Assembly: GCF_018687475.1 (NCBI RefSeq)
Contig: NZ_CP061292.1
Location: 1,240,001 to 1,304,000, forward strand
Source: Polynucleobacter sp. MWH-UH24A
Lineage (GTDB): Bacteria; Pseudomonadota; Gammaproteobacteria; Burkholderiales; Burkholderiaceae
Reading direction: 5' to 3'
DNA: 64,000 nucleotides
Positions 45,804-55,396 of the stretch are shown piece after piece (positions within the stretch are counted from its first letter, which is position 1; the number at the start of each line of letters is the position of its first letter). The notes below the pieces were generated by a model. It was not told where the DNA came from and searched no databases. It was given only the letters and a program-made list of their open reading frames with translations. Position numbers and translations under genes: made by a program.

Positions 45804-47459
45804 TTAAACATCAATGGCTGTGGCTGAACCGGCGCGCTTACGCAATTCAAATTTCTGAATCTTTCCAGTTGCTGTTTTAGGTATCTCACCAAAGACCACT
45901 GCACGAGGCACCTTAAAACCAGCGAGGTGTTTTTTGCAATGCTCCAGAATTTCTTCTGGGGTGGGATTCGCACCGGCCTTCAGTTCAATGAATGCGCATG
46001 GAGTCTCGCCCCACTTTGAATCCGGTTTTGCAACGACCGCTGCAGCTAAAACTGCAGGGTGCCGGTACAACACATCTTCAACCTCAATGCTGGAGATATT
46101 TTCTCCACCAGAAATGATGATGTCTTTACTACGGTCCTTAATTTTGATGTACCCATCGGGATACATGACGGCTAGGTCGCCCGAATGAAACCACCCTCCT
46201 GCAAACGCTTCTTGCGTTGCTTTTTCATTCTTCAGATAACCTTTCATCGCGATATTGCCCCGAAACATAATTTCGCCCATTGTCTCGCCATCGGCTGGGA
46301 CGGGTTGCATCGTTTCGGGATCCATCACTAAAGCGGCATGTTGCAAGTGATACCGAACACCTTGTCGCGCATTTAATCGAGCGCGCTCTCCCACATCCAC
46401 CGAGGTCCAATCATCATGCTTGACACACACTGAAGCGGGACCATAAGTCTCAGTTAAACCATATACATGGGTAATATCAAACCCCATCTTTTCCATGCCC
46501 TCAATCATGGCTGCTGGCGGTGCTGCACCGGCAACCATAGCGCTCACACGATGGGCAATCCTTTCTTTTAAATCATCGGGGGCATTAATGAGCATGTTAT
46601 GAACAATCGGCGCACCACAATAATGGGTCACTTGGTGTTCGCGAATCGCATCAAATATCTGCTTCGCGTCGACTTTACGTAAGCAGACATTAATGCCTGC
46701 TCGTGCGGCAACAGTCCATGGAAAACACCAACCATTGCAATGAAATAATGGCAATACCCATAAATACACAGGATGGCGTGGCATGTCCCACTCCAAAATA
46801 TTTGAGATCGCATTGGTATAGGCGCCCCGATGTGAGTACACCACACCTTTTGGATTGCCCGTTGTGCCAGAGGTGTAGTTCAGGCAGATGGAGTCCCATT
46901 CATCGCTTGGGAGTTGATATGAAAACTCTGGATCTCCCTTGGCAATAAATTGCTCATATTCAATCGAACCAATTGCTTTACCGGAACCCGAATACAAAGC
47001 ATCACTTACATCGATGACATACGGTAATGGAAGCTTTTTCTCGTGAAGAATTACTAATGCGGCTTGCATCACTCCAGAAAATTCAGGGTCAATCAATACG
47101 ACCTTGGCTTCGCCATGCTCAAGCATAAATGCAATAGCAGACGCATCCAAACGAGTATTGAGTGCGCATAGAACTGCGCCGGTCATCGGAATTGCAAAGT
47201 GCGCCTCAACCATCGCTGGAATATTTGGCAACATCACGGCGACGGTATCAAAACGTTGAATTCCGTGCTGAGTAAGCGCAGAAGCAAACCGACGGCAGCG
47301 CGCGTAGGTTTCTGACCAGGTGCGCGTCACACTCCCATGAATCACTGCTGGCCTTTGTGGGTAGACCAATGCAGCACGTTCAATAAAGGTCAGCGGAGAC
47401 TGAGCAACGTAATTCGCAGGGTTTTTATCAAGCCCTTGGGTGAAGATGGAAGATTTCAT
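45804..47459 (-). CDS. Acyl-CoA synthetase (AMP-forming; DmdB/LvaE-like)
   Basis: This 551-residue ANL-superfamily ligase has the phosphate loop NYTSGTTGNPKGVVYSH, the A5 motif HVYGLTETYGP, HSGDLAVMYPDGYIKIKDRSKD, and the C-terminal catalytic Lys in KTATGKIQKFELRKR. It activates a carboxylic acid as acyl-AMP and then acyl-CoA. Size and context fit DmdB/LvaE-type medium or short-chain ligases, but chain length cannot be read. It leads a two-gene operon with the long-form acyl-CoA dehydrogenase and faces away from tRNA-Ser upstream. Confidence 0.9.
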   Translation of the reverse strand: MKSSIFTQGLDKNPANYVAQSPLTFIERAALVYPQRPAVIHGSVTRTWSETYARCRRFASALTQHGIQRFDTVAVMLPNIPAMVEAHFAIPMTGAVLCALNTRLDASAIAFMLEHGEAKVVLIDPEFSGVMQAALVILHEKKLPLPYVIDVSDALYSGSGKAIGSIEYEQFIAKGDPEFSYQLPSDEWDSICLNYTSGTTGNPKGVVYSHRGAYTNAISNILEWDMPRHPVYLWVLPLFHCNGWCFPWTVAARAGINVCLRKVDAKQIFDAIREHQVTHYCGAPIVHNMLINAPDDLKERIAHRVSAMVAGAAPPAAMIEGMEKMGFDITHVYGLTETYGPASVCVKHDDWTSVDVGERARLNARQGVRYHLQHAALVMDPETMQPVPADGETMGEIMFRGNIAMKGYLKNEKATQEAFAGGWFHSGDLAVMYPDGYIKIKDRSKDIIISGGENISSIEVEDVLYRHPAVLAAAVVAKPDSKWGETPCAFIELKAGANPTPEEILEHCKKHLAGFKVPRAVVFGEIPKTATGKIQKFELRKRAGSATAIDV

Positions 47460-47505
47460 CTCGGAATCCTCTTTCTGGGATTATCGAATGCAAACAAAGA
47501 ACTCA

Positions 47506-47597
<92 letters not shown>

Positions 47598-47655
47598 GAA
47601 ACCGTTCATTATACGGTTCGAAGAGTGTTGAATGATTTCTGTTGATTTTGCAAGC

Positions 47656-49629
47656 TTACAGTGACTTCTTTAATTGCTCTAAGATTGCCGGGTTCTCAAG
47701 CGTCGAGGTGTCCTGCGTAATATCCTCGCCCTTCGCAATCACGCGTAAGAGTCTGCGCATAATCTTTCCAGAGCGGGTCTTTGGCAAGTTATCACCAAAG
47801 CGCACATCCTTCGGTTTCGCAATCGGACCAATTTCTTTGCCCACCCAATTGCGTAATTCAGTCGCAATCTTCTTGGCCTCTTCCCCTTCGGGACGTTTAC
47901 CCTTAAGAACCACAAAAGCGCAAATTGCTTCGCCAGTCATATCATCTGGGCGCCCTACAACAGCAGCTTCGGCGACTAGCGGATTGGCAACCAGGGTCGA
48001 TTCAATCTCCATGGTGCCCATACGATGGCCTGACACGTTGAGAACGTCATCGATACGGCCAGTAATGGTGAAGTAGCCAGTATCTTTGTTCCGAATTGCA
48101 CCATCACCTGCCAAGTAAAGTTTGCGACCAAACTCATCTGGGAAATACGCTTTCACAAAGCGATCGGGATCACCCCAAATTGTCCGAATCATCGATGGCC
48201 AAGGACGCTTCACCACCAAGATGCCACCCTGACCATTGGGCATATCGTTACCAGTCTCATCCACAATCGCGGCCATAATGCCTGGCAATGGCAAGGTGCA
48301 AGAACCGGGAACCATGGGAGTTGCGCCAGGCAATGGGCTAATCATATGACCACCGGTCTCGGTTTGCCAGAAGGTATCGGCAATCGGACAACGCGAGCCG
48401 CCGATGTTCTCGTAGTACCACATCCATGCCTCGGGATTAATTGGCTCACCCACCGATCCCAAGAGACGCAATGAACTGAGATCGTAATTTTTAGGATGAA
48501 CGCTAGGGTCCGTATTCGATGCCTTAATCAAAGAACGAATTGCAGTCGGTGCCGTATAGAAAATCGTGGCTTTGTGTTTTTGAATCATCTCCCAAAAGCG
48601 GCCAGCATTCGGGAAGGTGGGCACACCTTCAAACACGATTTGTGTACCACCCACTGCCAATGGTCCATAGGCAATGTAGGAGTGTCCAGTGACCCAACCA
48701 ATATCCGCCGTACACCAGAAGATATCGCTTGGCTTGATATCAAAGGTCCACTTCATCGTGAGGATGGCCCACAACAGATAACCGCCGGTGGAATGCTGCA
48801 CACCTTTTGGCTTACCGGTTGATCCGGAGGTGTACAAAATAAATAAAGGATGCTCAGCGCTTACCCATTCTGGATCACAGGTTTTTGCTTCGCTCGCAGT
48901 CACTTCGTGCATCCATGAATCAAGGCCAGCCTTAAAGGGAATATTGCCGCCTGTGCGCTTGTAGATGATCACGTTTTTAATGATCTCGCAGCCGCCAAGC
49001 GCTAAGGCCTCATCGACAATCGTCTTCAGAGGCAATGCTTTACCTCCGCGCATTTGCTCATCGGCGGTGATTACTGCAACCGCACCCGCATCAATAATGC
49101 GCTCTTGCAAGGATTTTGCGGAGAAGCCTCCAAACACCACGGAGTGTGTGGCGCCAATGCGAGCACAGGCTTGCATGGCAATCACGCCCTCGACTGACAT
49201 CGGCATATAAATGATGACGCGATCACCCTTTTTAATACCGCGTTTACGCAACGCGTTCGCTAATTGACAAACGCGATCGTGTAACTCTTGATACGTAACC
49301 TTTGTTACCTTACCGTCATCCGACTCAAAAATGATGGCGGTTTTATTGGCATTGCCATTTTGCAAATTACGATCAAGGCAGTTGTAGGAGGCATTCGTTG
49401 TGCCATCTTCAAACCATTTATAAAAAGGTGCCTTGGACTCATCAAGCACTTTCGTGAACACTTGCTTCCAATGGAGATTCTCTTTGGCTAGGCGCCCCCA
49501 AAATCCCTCGTAATCTTTTTCTGCTTCTGCGCATAACTTTTTGTAAGCATCCATTCCTGAAATGGCGGCGTTTTTTACAAAATCAGCGGGCGGATTAAAA
49601 ATCCGGTTTTCTTGCATTAATGGTTCCAT
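47656..49629 (-). CDS. acs: Acetyl-CoA synthetase
   Basis: Acs activates acetate to acetyl-CoA via acetyl-AMP. The 657-residue protein has the Acs N-terminal cap ([12 protein letters not shown]), the phosphate loop [28 protein letters not shown] in the form [17 protein letters not shown], and the acetylation-controlled Lys in [22 protein letters not shown] element lies about 10 bases before the first ATG; a second ATG at codon 5 is an alternative. It is divergent from the fumarase gene over 149 bases. Confidence 0.95.
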   Translation of the reverse strand: MEPLMQENRIFNPPADFVKNAAISGMDAYKKLCAEAEKDYEGFWGRLAKENLHWKQVFTKVLDESKAPFYKWFEDGTTNASYNCLDRNLQNGNANKTAIIFESDDGKVTKVTYQELHDRVCQLANALRKRGIKKGDRVIIYMPMSVEGVIAMQACARIGATHSVVFGGFSAKSLQERIIDAGAVAVITADEQMRGGKALPLKTIVDEALALGGCEIIKNVIIYKRTGGNIPFKAGLDSWMHEVTASEAKTCDPEWVSAEHPLFILYTSGSTGKPKGVQHSTGGYLLWAILTMKWTFDIKPSDIFWCTADIGWVTGHSYIAYGPLAVGGTQIVFEGVPTFPNAGRFWEMIQKHKATIFYTAPTAIRSLIKASNTDPSVHPKNYDLSSLRLLGSVGEPINPEAWMWYYENIGGSRCPIADTFWQTETGGHMISPLPGATPMVPGSCTLPLPGIMAAIVDETGNDMPNGQGGILVVKRPWPSMIRTIWGDPDRFVKAYFPDEFGRKLYLAGDGAIRNKDTGYFTITGRIDDVLNVSGHRMGTMEIESTLVANPLVAEAAVVGRPDDMTGEAICAFVVLKGKRPEGEEAKKIATELRNWVGKEIGPIAKPKDVRFGDNLPKTRSGKIMRRLLRVIAKGEDITQDTSTLENPAILEQLKKSL

Positions 49630-49778
49630 ACGAATAACACCCTCTCTTCGAACTTATAGTGACAACACAACAAACAATCGGTCTATCGTTTCATATGACG
49701 ATAAGTGAATTAAGTCCTGATTTGCCCTATGGCAAACCCTTAAAATGCTTATTTCATTCCACTTATTGAAATATTCCT

Positions 49779-51302
49779 ATGCCTACGATACGCCAAGACG
49801 ACCTGATTCAAAGCATTGCGGACGCTTTTCAGTTTATTTCCTACTACCATCCTCGGGATTTCATCCAAGCCATGGGACGTGCCTATGAGCTCGAACAAGG
49901 CCCGGCAGCAAAGGATGCGATTGCCCAAATTCTGACCAACAGCAAAATGTGTGCGGAGGGTAAACGACCGATCTGCCAGGACACCGGGATTGCGGTGGTC
50001 TTTCTCAAAGTGGGCATGAACATCAATTGGAGTGGTGCCACCATGAGTGTTGCGGATATGGTGAATGAGGGTGTGCGGCGTGCGTACATGAATCCCGACA
50101 ATCCCCTGCGAGGTTCTGTATTACTTGACCCAGCAGGTAAACGCAAAAACTCGGGCGATAACACGCCTGCGGTCATTCATTATGAAATCGTTCCAGGCAA
50201 TGATCTTGAGGTGATCTGTGCTGCCAAAGGTGGTGGCTCTGAAAATAAAGCAAAGATGGTGATGCTCAATCCATCGGACTCCATTGTGGATTGGGTGATG
50301 AAGACCGTCCCTACCATGGGTGCTGGGTGGTGCCCTCCCGGTATTCTTGGAATCGGAATCGGTGGCACGCCGGAGAAAGCTGCCTTGCTTGCTAAAGAAT
50401 CGTTGATGGCACCGATTGATATTCAAGAGCTGATTGCGCGTGGCCCCAAAAATCGTATTGACGAGTTACGTCTTGAGATTTATGAAAAGGTCAACCAATT
50501 AGGGATCGGCGCTCAAGGTCTTGGTGGTCTTGCAACCGTACTCGATGTCAAGATCATGGACTACCCCACGCATGCCGCCTCATTACCAGTAGCGATGATT
50601 CCGAACTGTGCAGCCACACGACACCTCCACTTTCACCTTGATGGTAGCGGCCCGGCTCATTTTGATATTCCGTCGTTGAACGATTGGCCTGCCGTCGCAT
50701 GGCAACCGGACACCAAACAATCCAAACGCATTGATGTCAATGCGTTGACACCCGAGGAAGTAGCTAGTTGGAAACCCGGTCAGACCTTATTACTCAATGG
50801 CAAGATCCTCACGGGTCGCGATGCAGCTCACAAACGCATTGCCGACATGCTGGCTAAAGGCGAGTCATTACCTGTGAGTTTTAAAAATCGCGTGATCTAT
50901 TATGTTGGGCCCGTTGATCCAGTGCGTGGTGAAGCAGTTGGTCCAGCAGGCCCAACCACTGCGACCCGGATGGATAAATTTACTGAGACGATGTTAGGTC
51001 AAACTGGCTTAATTGCAATGATTGGTAAGGCCGAACGCGGCCCGGTGGCGATTGAGTCAATCAAGAAACATCGCTCCGCATATCTCATGGCAGTCGGCGG
51101 TGCAGCCTATCTCGTATCCAAAGCAATTGCTCATGCCAAAGTCGTTGCATTCCAAGATTTAGGCATGGAAGCGATTTACGAGTTTGATGTGGTCGACATG
51201 CCAGTCACTGTAGCAGTTGACTCAAAAGGAATCTCCATGCATGAGACTGGACCTAAAGAGTGGCAAATGAAGATTGGCAAAATTCCAGTGAGCGTCGCTT
51301 AA
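49779..51302 (+). CDS. fumA: Class I (iron-sulfur) fumarate hydratase
   Basis: This 507-residue [4Fe-4S] hydro-lyase interconverts fumarate and malate. The N-terminal alpha part has RPICQDTGIAVVFLKVG (cluster Cys), PAVIHYEIVPGNDLEVICAAKGGGSENKA in pieces across residues 125-165, and GWCPPGILGIGIGGTPEKAA. The C-terminal beta part has YYVGPVDPVRGEAVGPAGPTT (quoted to show the YVGP and GPAGPTT loops) and FQDLGMEAIYEF. It is a single-chain class I enzyme like FumA/FumB. The 22-base gap to murI suggests co-transcription. The symbol follows E. coli naming; paralogy was not tested. Confidence 0.93.
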   Translation: MPTIRQDDLIQSIADAFQFISYYHPRDFIQAMGRAYELEQGPAAKDAIAQILTNSKMCAEGKRPICQDTGIAVVFLKVGMNINWSGATMSVADMVNEGVRRAYMNPDNPLRGSVLLDPAGKRKNSGDNTPAVIHYEIVPGNDLEVICAAKGGGSENKAKMVMLNPSDSIVDWVMKTVPTMGAGWCPPGILGIGIGGTPEKAALLAKESLMAPIDIQELIARGPKNRIDELRLEIYEKVNQLGIGAQGLGGLATVLDVKIMDYPTHAASLPVAMIPNCAATRHLHFHLDGSGPAHFDIPSLNDWPAVAWQPDTKQSKRIDVNALTPEEVASWKPGQTLLLNGKILTGRDAAHKRIADMLAKGESLPVSFKNRVIYYVGPVDPVRGEAVGPAGPTTATRMDKFTETMLGQTGLIAMIGKAERGPVAIESIKKHRSAYLMAVGGAAYLVSKAIAHAKVVAFQDLGMEAIYEFDVVDMPVTVAVDSKGISMHETGPKEWQMKIGKIPVSVA

Positions 51303-51324
51303 CGGATCAAACTGGTAAGCAACG

Positions 51325-52122
51325 TTGGCAACGATCGGTGTATTTGATTCTGGGGTTGGTGGTCTATCCATTTTGGATGAGGCGCTAAAGCAATTGCCTT
51401 TGCATCACTACATTTATTTAGCCGATTCTGCCAACGCGCCCTACGGAGAAAAATCAGCCTCTTGGATTGCTAATCGAAGCTTGCACATGTGCCGCTACCT
51501 AGTCGAGCATGGTTGCGATGCGATTGTGGTGGCATGCAATACCGCAACTGCTGAAGCGATTGCCCAAATCCGCGCGGAGCTGCAGATACCCGTCATTGGC
51601 GTAGAGCCTGGTATCAAACCAGCGGCGATGCAATCCCAGAATGGCGTTGTGGGTGTGCTCGCTACTGAAGCAACCCTCAATAGCGATAAGTTCAATGCAC
51701 TCTTGGCGACATTACCAAGTCAATGCCGTTTTATTAAGCAAGCCGGCGCCGGCCTAGTACCACTTATTGAAAATGGAGAAATCGAATCTCCAGCAATGCG
51801 CACTTTATTGCAAACGCATCTGCAAGGTATCGTGGAGGCACAGGCAGATACCCTGGTTCTGGGTTGCACGCATTACCCTTTTCTGAAAAATCATATTAGG
51901 GAGCTCATTGGCGCATCAATCACCATCGTGGATACAAGCGATGCCGTGGTTCGTCAACTGGGTCGGCAGCTTGAGCAGCATGGCCTAGCCAATGAGGCAG
52001 AGATCATGTCATTAAACTTGCTGAGCACTGCGAATGGGGATACATTACAGGCGATGGCAGAGCGCTTATTGCAAACTCCCCTGTCACTCCGCAGCATCAA
52101 CAACCAATCATTGATGATTTGA
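51325..52122 (+). CDS. murI: Glutamate racemase
   Basis: MurI makes D-glutamate for peptidoglycan. The 265-residue protein has TIGVFDSGVGGLSILDEAL, the two catalytic cysteines in VVACNTATAEA and LGCTHYPFLKN, and NAPYGEKSA. The start codon is TTG, preceded by GGTAAG; no ATG exists near the conserved N-terminus, so this unusual start is forced. It ends within the tonB start region. Confidence 0.94.
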   Translation: MATIGVFDSGVGGLSILDEALKQLPLHHYIYLADSANAPYGEKSASWIANRSLHMCRYLVEHGCDAIVVACNTATAEAIAQIRAELQIPVIGVEPGIKPAAMQSQNGVVGVLATEATLNSDKFNALLATLPSQCRFIKQAGAGLVPLIENGEIESPAMRTLLQTHLQGIVEAQADTLVLGCTHYPFLKNHIRELIGASITIVDTSDAVVRQLGRQLEQHGLANEAEIMSLNLLSTANGDTLQAMAERLLQTPLSLRSINNQSLMI

Positions 52123-52124
52123 GC

Positions 52125-52841
52125 ATGGTCCTTGCTAGTTCCAGACAATGGCGCCTCCCCTTCTCCCGGGATGAGGGCATCATCATCGCGCTGGTGGTTC
52201 TTGCGCATTTATCCTTAATTATTCCCTTTCAATTTGGTTTAAGCCCAAAGCCACCGGATTATCAAAATGATGAACGGGTGATGGCAAATCTCGTGGCCCC
52301 AGAGGCTCCGCAGGCGCCAACGAAGGCGGCGACGCCCCCCGCCCCAAAGCCGGCAGTTGAAGCACCCAGACCAACACCCAAACCTGAACCTAAAAAACCA
52401 GAAAAATCCGTTGCTCCCGCTCCAAATCCAACGCCAGCACAAAAGACTGCAGCCCCGACAGAAACTGCGGCCGCCAAACCCAGCGAAAGTAACCAAAATG
52501 CAAGTGTTGCCCCGCCTACTGGTGGAGGTGGAATTAGTGGCACCCCCATCCAAACGGATATTGGGAAATTAGTAGTGGTCTACCAGCCTGACGCAGATCC
52601 GTATTACCCTTCATTCTCAAAGCGCGCGGGCGAACAAGGTGAAGTGGTGGTCAGGCTCATCATTAGCGAGTCTGGTGAAGTGGAGGAAGCGCGATTATTA
52701 CAGTCGAGTTCCTACCCAAGGCTTGATCGGGCGGCGATGGAAATTGGGAAGCGGTATCGATTTAAACCCTACACCATCAACGGTAGTCCCACTAAAATCT
52801 CAACTAATCTATTAATTAAATTCAACCTAAAGAGTCCCTAA
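52125..52841 (+). CDS. tonB: Energy transducer TonB
   Basis: TonB couples the proton-motive force to outer-membrane receptors. The 238-residue protein has an N-terminal signal-anchor (GIIIALVVLAHLSLIIPFQF), a Pro/Ala/Lys-rich periplasm-spanning stretch (residues about 58-125), and a C-terminal TonB domain (YPSFSKRAGEQGEVVVRLII, SSSYPRLDRAAMEIGKRYRF). The ATG shortly after the murI stop is preferred over a TTG two codons earlier. ExbB and ExbD follow directly. No TonB-dependent receptor gene is in the window. Confidence 0.93.
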   Translation: MVLASSRQWRLPFSRDEGIIIALVVLAHLSLIIPFQFGLSPKPPDYQNDERVMANLVAPEAPQAPTKAATPPAPKPAVEAPRPTPKPEPKKPEKSVAPAPNPTPAQKTAAPTETAAAKPSESNQNASVAPPTGGGGISGTPIQTDIGKLVVVYQPDADPYYPSFSKRAGEQGEVVVRLIISESGEVEEARLLQSSSYPRLDRAAMEIGKRYRFKPYTINGSPTKISTNLLIKFNLKSP

Positions 52842-52842
52842 T

Positions 52843-53535
52843 ATGAACAATGCATTTGGCCTTCACCACCTTTGGACCCAGGGGGACTTCGTCACTCACT
52901 TTGTTGCTCTTTTACTTTTGTTGATGTCGATTGTGACCTGGGTGATTTTGATCAGTCGCTTATGGGGCTTACGCAATATCAAACACCTTAAAAGTGAACT
53001 GGATTCTTTTTGGCGAGCCCGCTCTTTTGATGAGGGACTCAGTCACTTAAGCAATCAAGCAATGAATCCCTTTTTTATGGTTGCAAGGACTGGTCATGAA
53101 GCTTCGGCTCATCATCAGAACCAAAGCGCTAGCCATCGCGAACTCTTTCAAACGCTCAACTACTCCGAATGGATGGCGCGTAGTTTAAAAAATGGGGTCG
53201 ACTCCTCAACCGCTCAATTGCAAAAAGGATTAACGTTTTTAGCGTCGACTGGTGCAACTGCACCATTTATCGGTTTATTCGGTACGGTCTGGGGGATCTA
53301 TCACGCCCTGATTGCAATTAGTAGCTCTGGTAGTGCACAGATTGATCAAGTCGCCGGACCCATTGGTGAGGCACTGATCATGACCGCGTTTGGTCTCGCT
53401 GTTGCGATTCCAGCCGTGCTTGGCTATAACACCATTAATCGCTCGAATCGCTTAGTGGTTGCAGACCTCAATCGCTTTGCCAATGATCTCTTGGCCTACT
53501 TTGTGACTGGCGCACGCGTTGCCCAGAAAGATTAA
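52843..53535 (+). CDS. exbB: ExbB proton channel subunit
   Basis: This 230-residue MotA/TolQ/ExbB protein has three helices: FVALLLLLMSIVTWVILISR, then GLTFLASTGATAPFIGLFGTVWGIYHAL, and GEALIMTAFGLAVAIPAVLGYN. With ExbD it forms the proton-driven motor for TonB. One base separates it from the tonB stop. The tonB context decides ExbB over TolQ. Confidence 0.93.
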   Translation: MNNAFGLHHLWTQGDFVTHFVALLLLLMSIVTWVILISRLWGLRNIKHLKSELDSFWRARSFDEGLSHLSNQAMNPFFMVARTGHEASAHHQNQSASHRELFQTLNYSEWMARSLKNGVDSSTAQLQKGLTFLASTGATAPFIGLFGTVWGIYHALIAISSSGSAQIDQVAGPIGEALIMTAFGLAVAIPAVLGYNTINRSNRLVVADLNRFANDLLAYFVTGARVAQKD

Positions 53536-53537
53536 TC

Positions 53538-53954
53538 ATGTCCTTTAGTAATCCCTCAAACGATCACCACGAAGATGGCCTGATGGCCGAGATCAACATG
53601 ACCCCGATGGTGGATGTCATGTTAGTTTTGCTGATTATTTTTATGATCACCCTGCCCGTGGTCCAGCAAGCAGTGAAGGTCGAACTGCCCAAAGCCAATA
53701 GCGTTCGCAATGAGATAAAACCTGAATCGGTTCAATTAACGATTGATGGCAAGGGCCAAATCTTTTGGAATAGCACACCGATCGATTTAGCTACCTTCTC
53801 GGCATATGCAGATAAAGCGGCCAAGAAAGATCCACAGCCTGAGATTAACTTGCGGGCTGATAAATCCGTGCGCTACGATGCCGTAGCTCAAGTGCTCGCC
53901 GCATCACGGCGCGCGGGCTTAACGAAATTGGGATTTGTGACCGAGCCCGATTAA
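53538..53954 (+). CDS. exbD: ExbD biopolymer transport subunit
   Basis: This 138-residue protein has the single N-terminal helix with the functional Asp: INMTPMVDVMLVLLIIFMIT, followed by a periplasmic ExbD domain (KADKSVRYDAVAQVLAASR in the form LRADKSVRYDAVAQVL). It completes the tonB-exbB-exbD operon, 2 bases after exbB. Its stop overlaps that of the convergent PLD-family gene. Confidence 0.94.
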   Translation: MSFSNPSNDHHEDGLMAEINMTPMVDVMLVLLIIFMITLPVVQQAVKVELPKANSVRNEIKPESVQLTIDGKGQIFWNSTPIDLATFSAYADKAAKKDPQPEINLRADKSVRYDAVAQVLAASRRAGLTKLGFVTEPD

Positions 53955-54547
53955 TTAGGTTTGGCTGTCTTTCGCTCTGGTGGCGTAGTAATTGGGTAAC
54001 TGCGCTCCCAATGCGAGATGAAGTTTTTGTAATACTGCTGCGCTAGTGGTGTTGAGCGCAAAATAATCATATTCTCCGCATTGCTTTTCTCAGCACTATT
54101 GGTGAAGTTATAACTTCCAGTCACCACAATATCGCCATCAATGATCATCACCTTATGATGAAAAATACGATGCGCTTTATTGCCCCGGACCGAGACGCCG
54201 CCTTTTAATAAAACTGGGATCACGTCAAAATTATTCGCAGCCGTTGGCCCATCCTGAATCACCTGCACATCCACGCCCCGTTTGGCTGCCCTAGCAAGCG
54301 CATCAGCGATCTCAAGATAAGTAAAACTATAGGCCATCACCTGAATACTTTTCTTGGCGCCATCTAGATAACGAATTAACCCGCGCGCCGCCCCGGTCGG
54401 AGGCGTAAAAAAGACCGCAAGCACCTCCGCAGTCATAGGCGCATCGCCTTTTGCTATCTCTCGGTTAGTTTTAGATGGCTCAGGATTAGCCAAAACGCTT
54501 TGCGCTAAGAAGAACGTGCTAACAAGAAAAAGAATGGATTTATTCAT
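53951..54547 (-). CDS. Secreted phospholipase D-family protein with one HKD motif
   Basis: This 198-residue protein has a cleavable signal peptide (ILFLVSTFFLAQSVLANPEP) and one PLD motif, HHKVMIIDGDIVVTGSYNF, with the following NAENMIIL. A single motif means it would act as a dimer, as the Nuc endonuclease does. This length and motif match the Nuc-like/periplasmic endonuclease group, and degradation of DNA in the periplasm is the likely role, but lipid hydrolysis cannot be excluded. It lies alone between convergent exbD and the divergent SUMF1-like gene. Confidence 0.85.
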   Translation of the reverse strand: MNKSILFLVSTFFLAQSVLANPEPSKTNREIAKGDAPMTAEVLAVFFTPPTGAARGLIRYLDGAKKSIQVMAYSFTYLEIADALARAAKRGVDVQVIQDGPTAANNFDVIPVLLKGGVSVRGNKAHRIFHHKVMIIDGDIVVTGSYNFTNSAEKSNAENMIILRSTPLAQQYYKNFISHWERSYPITTPPERKTAKPN

Positions 54548-54636
54548 GGGCCGGGTTGCACGTTAATTTCACTGTGCAAAAGAATTGAAATTCAGCAAAA
54601 ATGATTGTTAATCAAAATCTAGGTTAACAAACTTAT

Positions 54637-55395
54637 ATGAATATTCTCACAATTAGCAAAATTTGCATATTTTCACTCCTGACCTTTAGTTTTCATCTAC
54701 AAGCTCAGTCAGTGAAATCAACCATTCCCAGCCTTGAGGTGCACGGTGTTCTTTGGGATCAATATGAGATGACGATTGGCGAAGTCAAACGGTATGCCGC
54801 TGCGACTGGATTTCAAAGTGCGGCGGAGAAGGCTGGGGGTGGCACCTCCTATGAATTAGGTTTTGTGAAAAAACCTGGGTGGACCTGGCGAACGCCATAC
54901 GGGGTAGCAGCTGGAGATAATGAACCAGCCGTTCACCTCAATGCCTTTGAGGCTCAATCGATCTGCGAATTCTTTGGAAAACGCTTGCCCACCGATAAAG
55001 AATGGGTTGAGGCAGCATTCGTAGAGCAACGCAAATCCCCGCCGGCAGGTTTTCAGCGAGGGCAACGCTATCCCTACCCAAACGGTAGCACCCCCAAAGC
55101 TTCCCATTGTTTAAGTTCAGCATGCGGAAACTACAAAGGCTTGGCTCCGGCAGGAAGTTTGCTGCGTGGCGATGGCCATGTGGCCGCCGGCACTACCCAG
55201 CCAGGGGTCAATGGGCTCTTTGATATGGGTGGCAATGTATGGGAATGGACGTCAACTAAAGTTAACAGTGAGCGCATTACCCGAGGGGCATCGTGGTGGT
55301 ATGGTCCTGAGCAACAAATGGAGGGTAATGTGGCCACTAAGCCAGAAAATACTGTGGTGGTCTACATCGGATTTCGCTGCGTACGCAATCCATAA
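54637..55395 (+). CDS. Exported SUMF1/FGE-fold protein, probably not a formylglycine-generating enzyme
   Basis: This 252-residue protein has a signal peptide (ICIFSLLTFSFHLQAQSV) and the SUMF1/EgtB-sulfatase-modifying fold (YEMTIGEVKRYAAATGF, EPAVHLNAFEAQSICEFFGKR, LPTDKEWVEAAF, GLFDMGGNVWEWTS, RITRGASWWYG, YIGFRCVR). The C-terminal cysteine pair that binds copper in true FGE is absent: the corresponding RGASWW segment has no Cys. No sulfatase gene is nearby. The two cysteines in HCLSSACGN could form a disulfide. Function unknown beyond the fold. Confidence 0.85.
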   Translation: MNILTISKICIFSLLTFSFHLQAQSVKSTIPSLEVHGVLWDQYEMTIGEVKRYAAATGFQSAAEKAGGGTSYELGFVKKPGWTWRTPYGVAAGDNEPAVHLNAFEAQSICEFFGKRLPTDKEWVEAAFVEQRKSPPAGFQRGQRYPYPNGSTPKASHCLSSACGNYKGLAPAGSLLRGDGHVAAGTTQPGVNGLFDMGGNVWEWTSTKVNSERITRGASWWYGPEQQMEGNVATKPENTVVVYIGFRCVRNP

Positions 55396-55396
55396 C

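Noticed and set aside
52239..52553. Gly/Phe- or Gly/Val-rich minus-strand frames opposite tonB
   Set aside because: They are the antisense image of the Pro/Ala/Lys-rich TonB linker; composition alone explains them.
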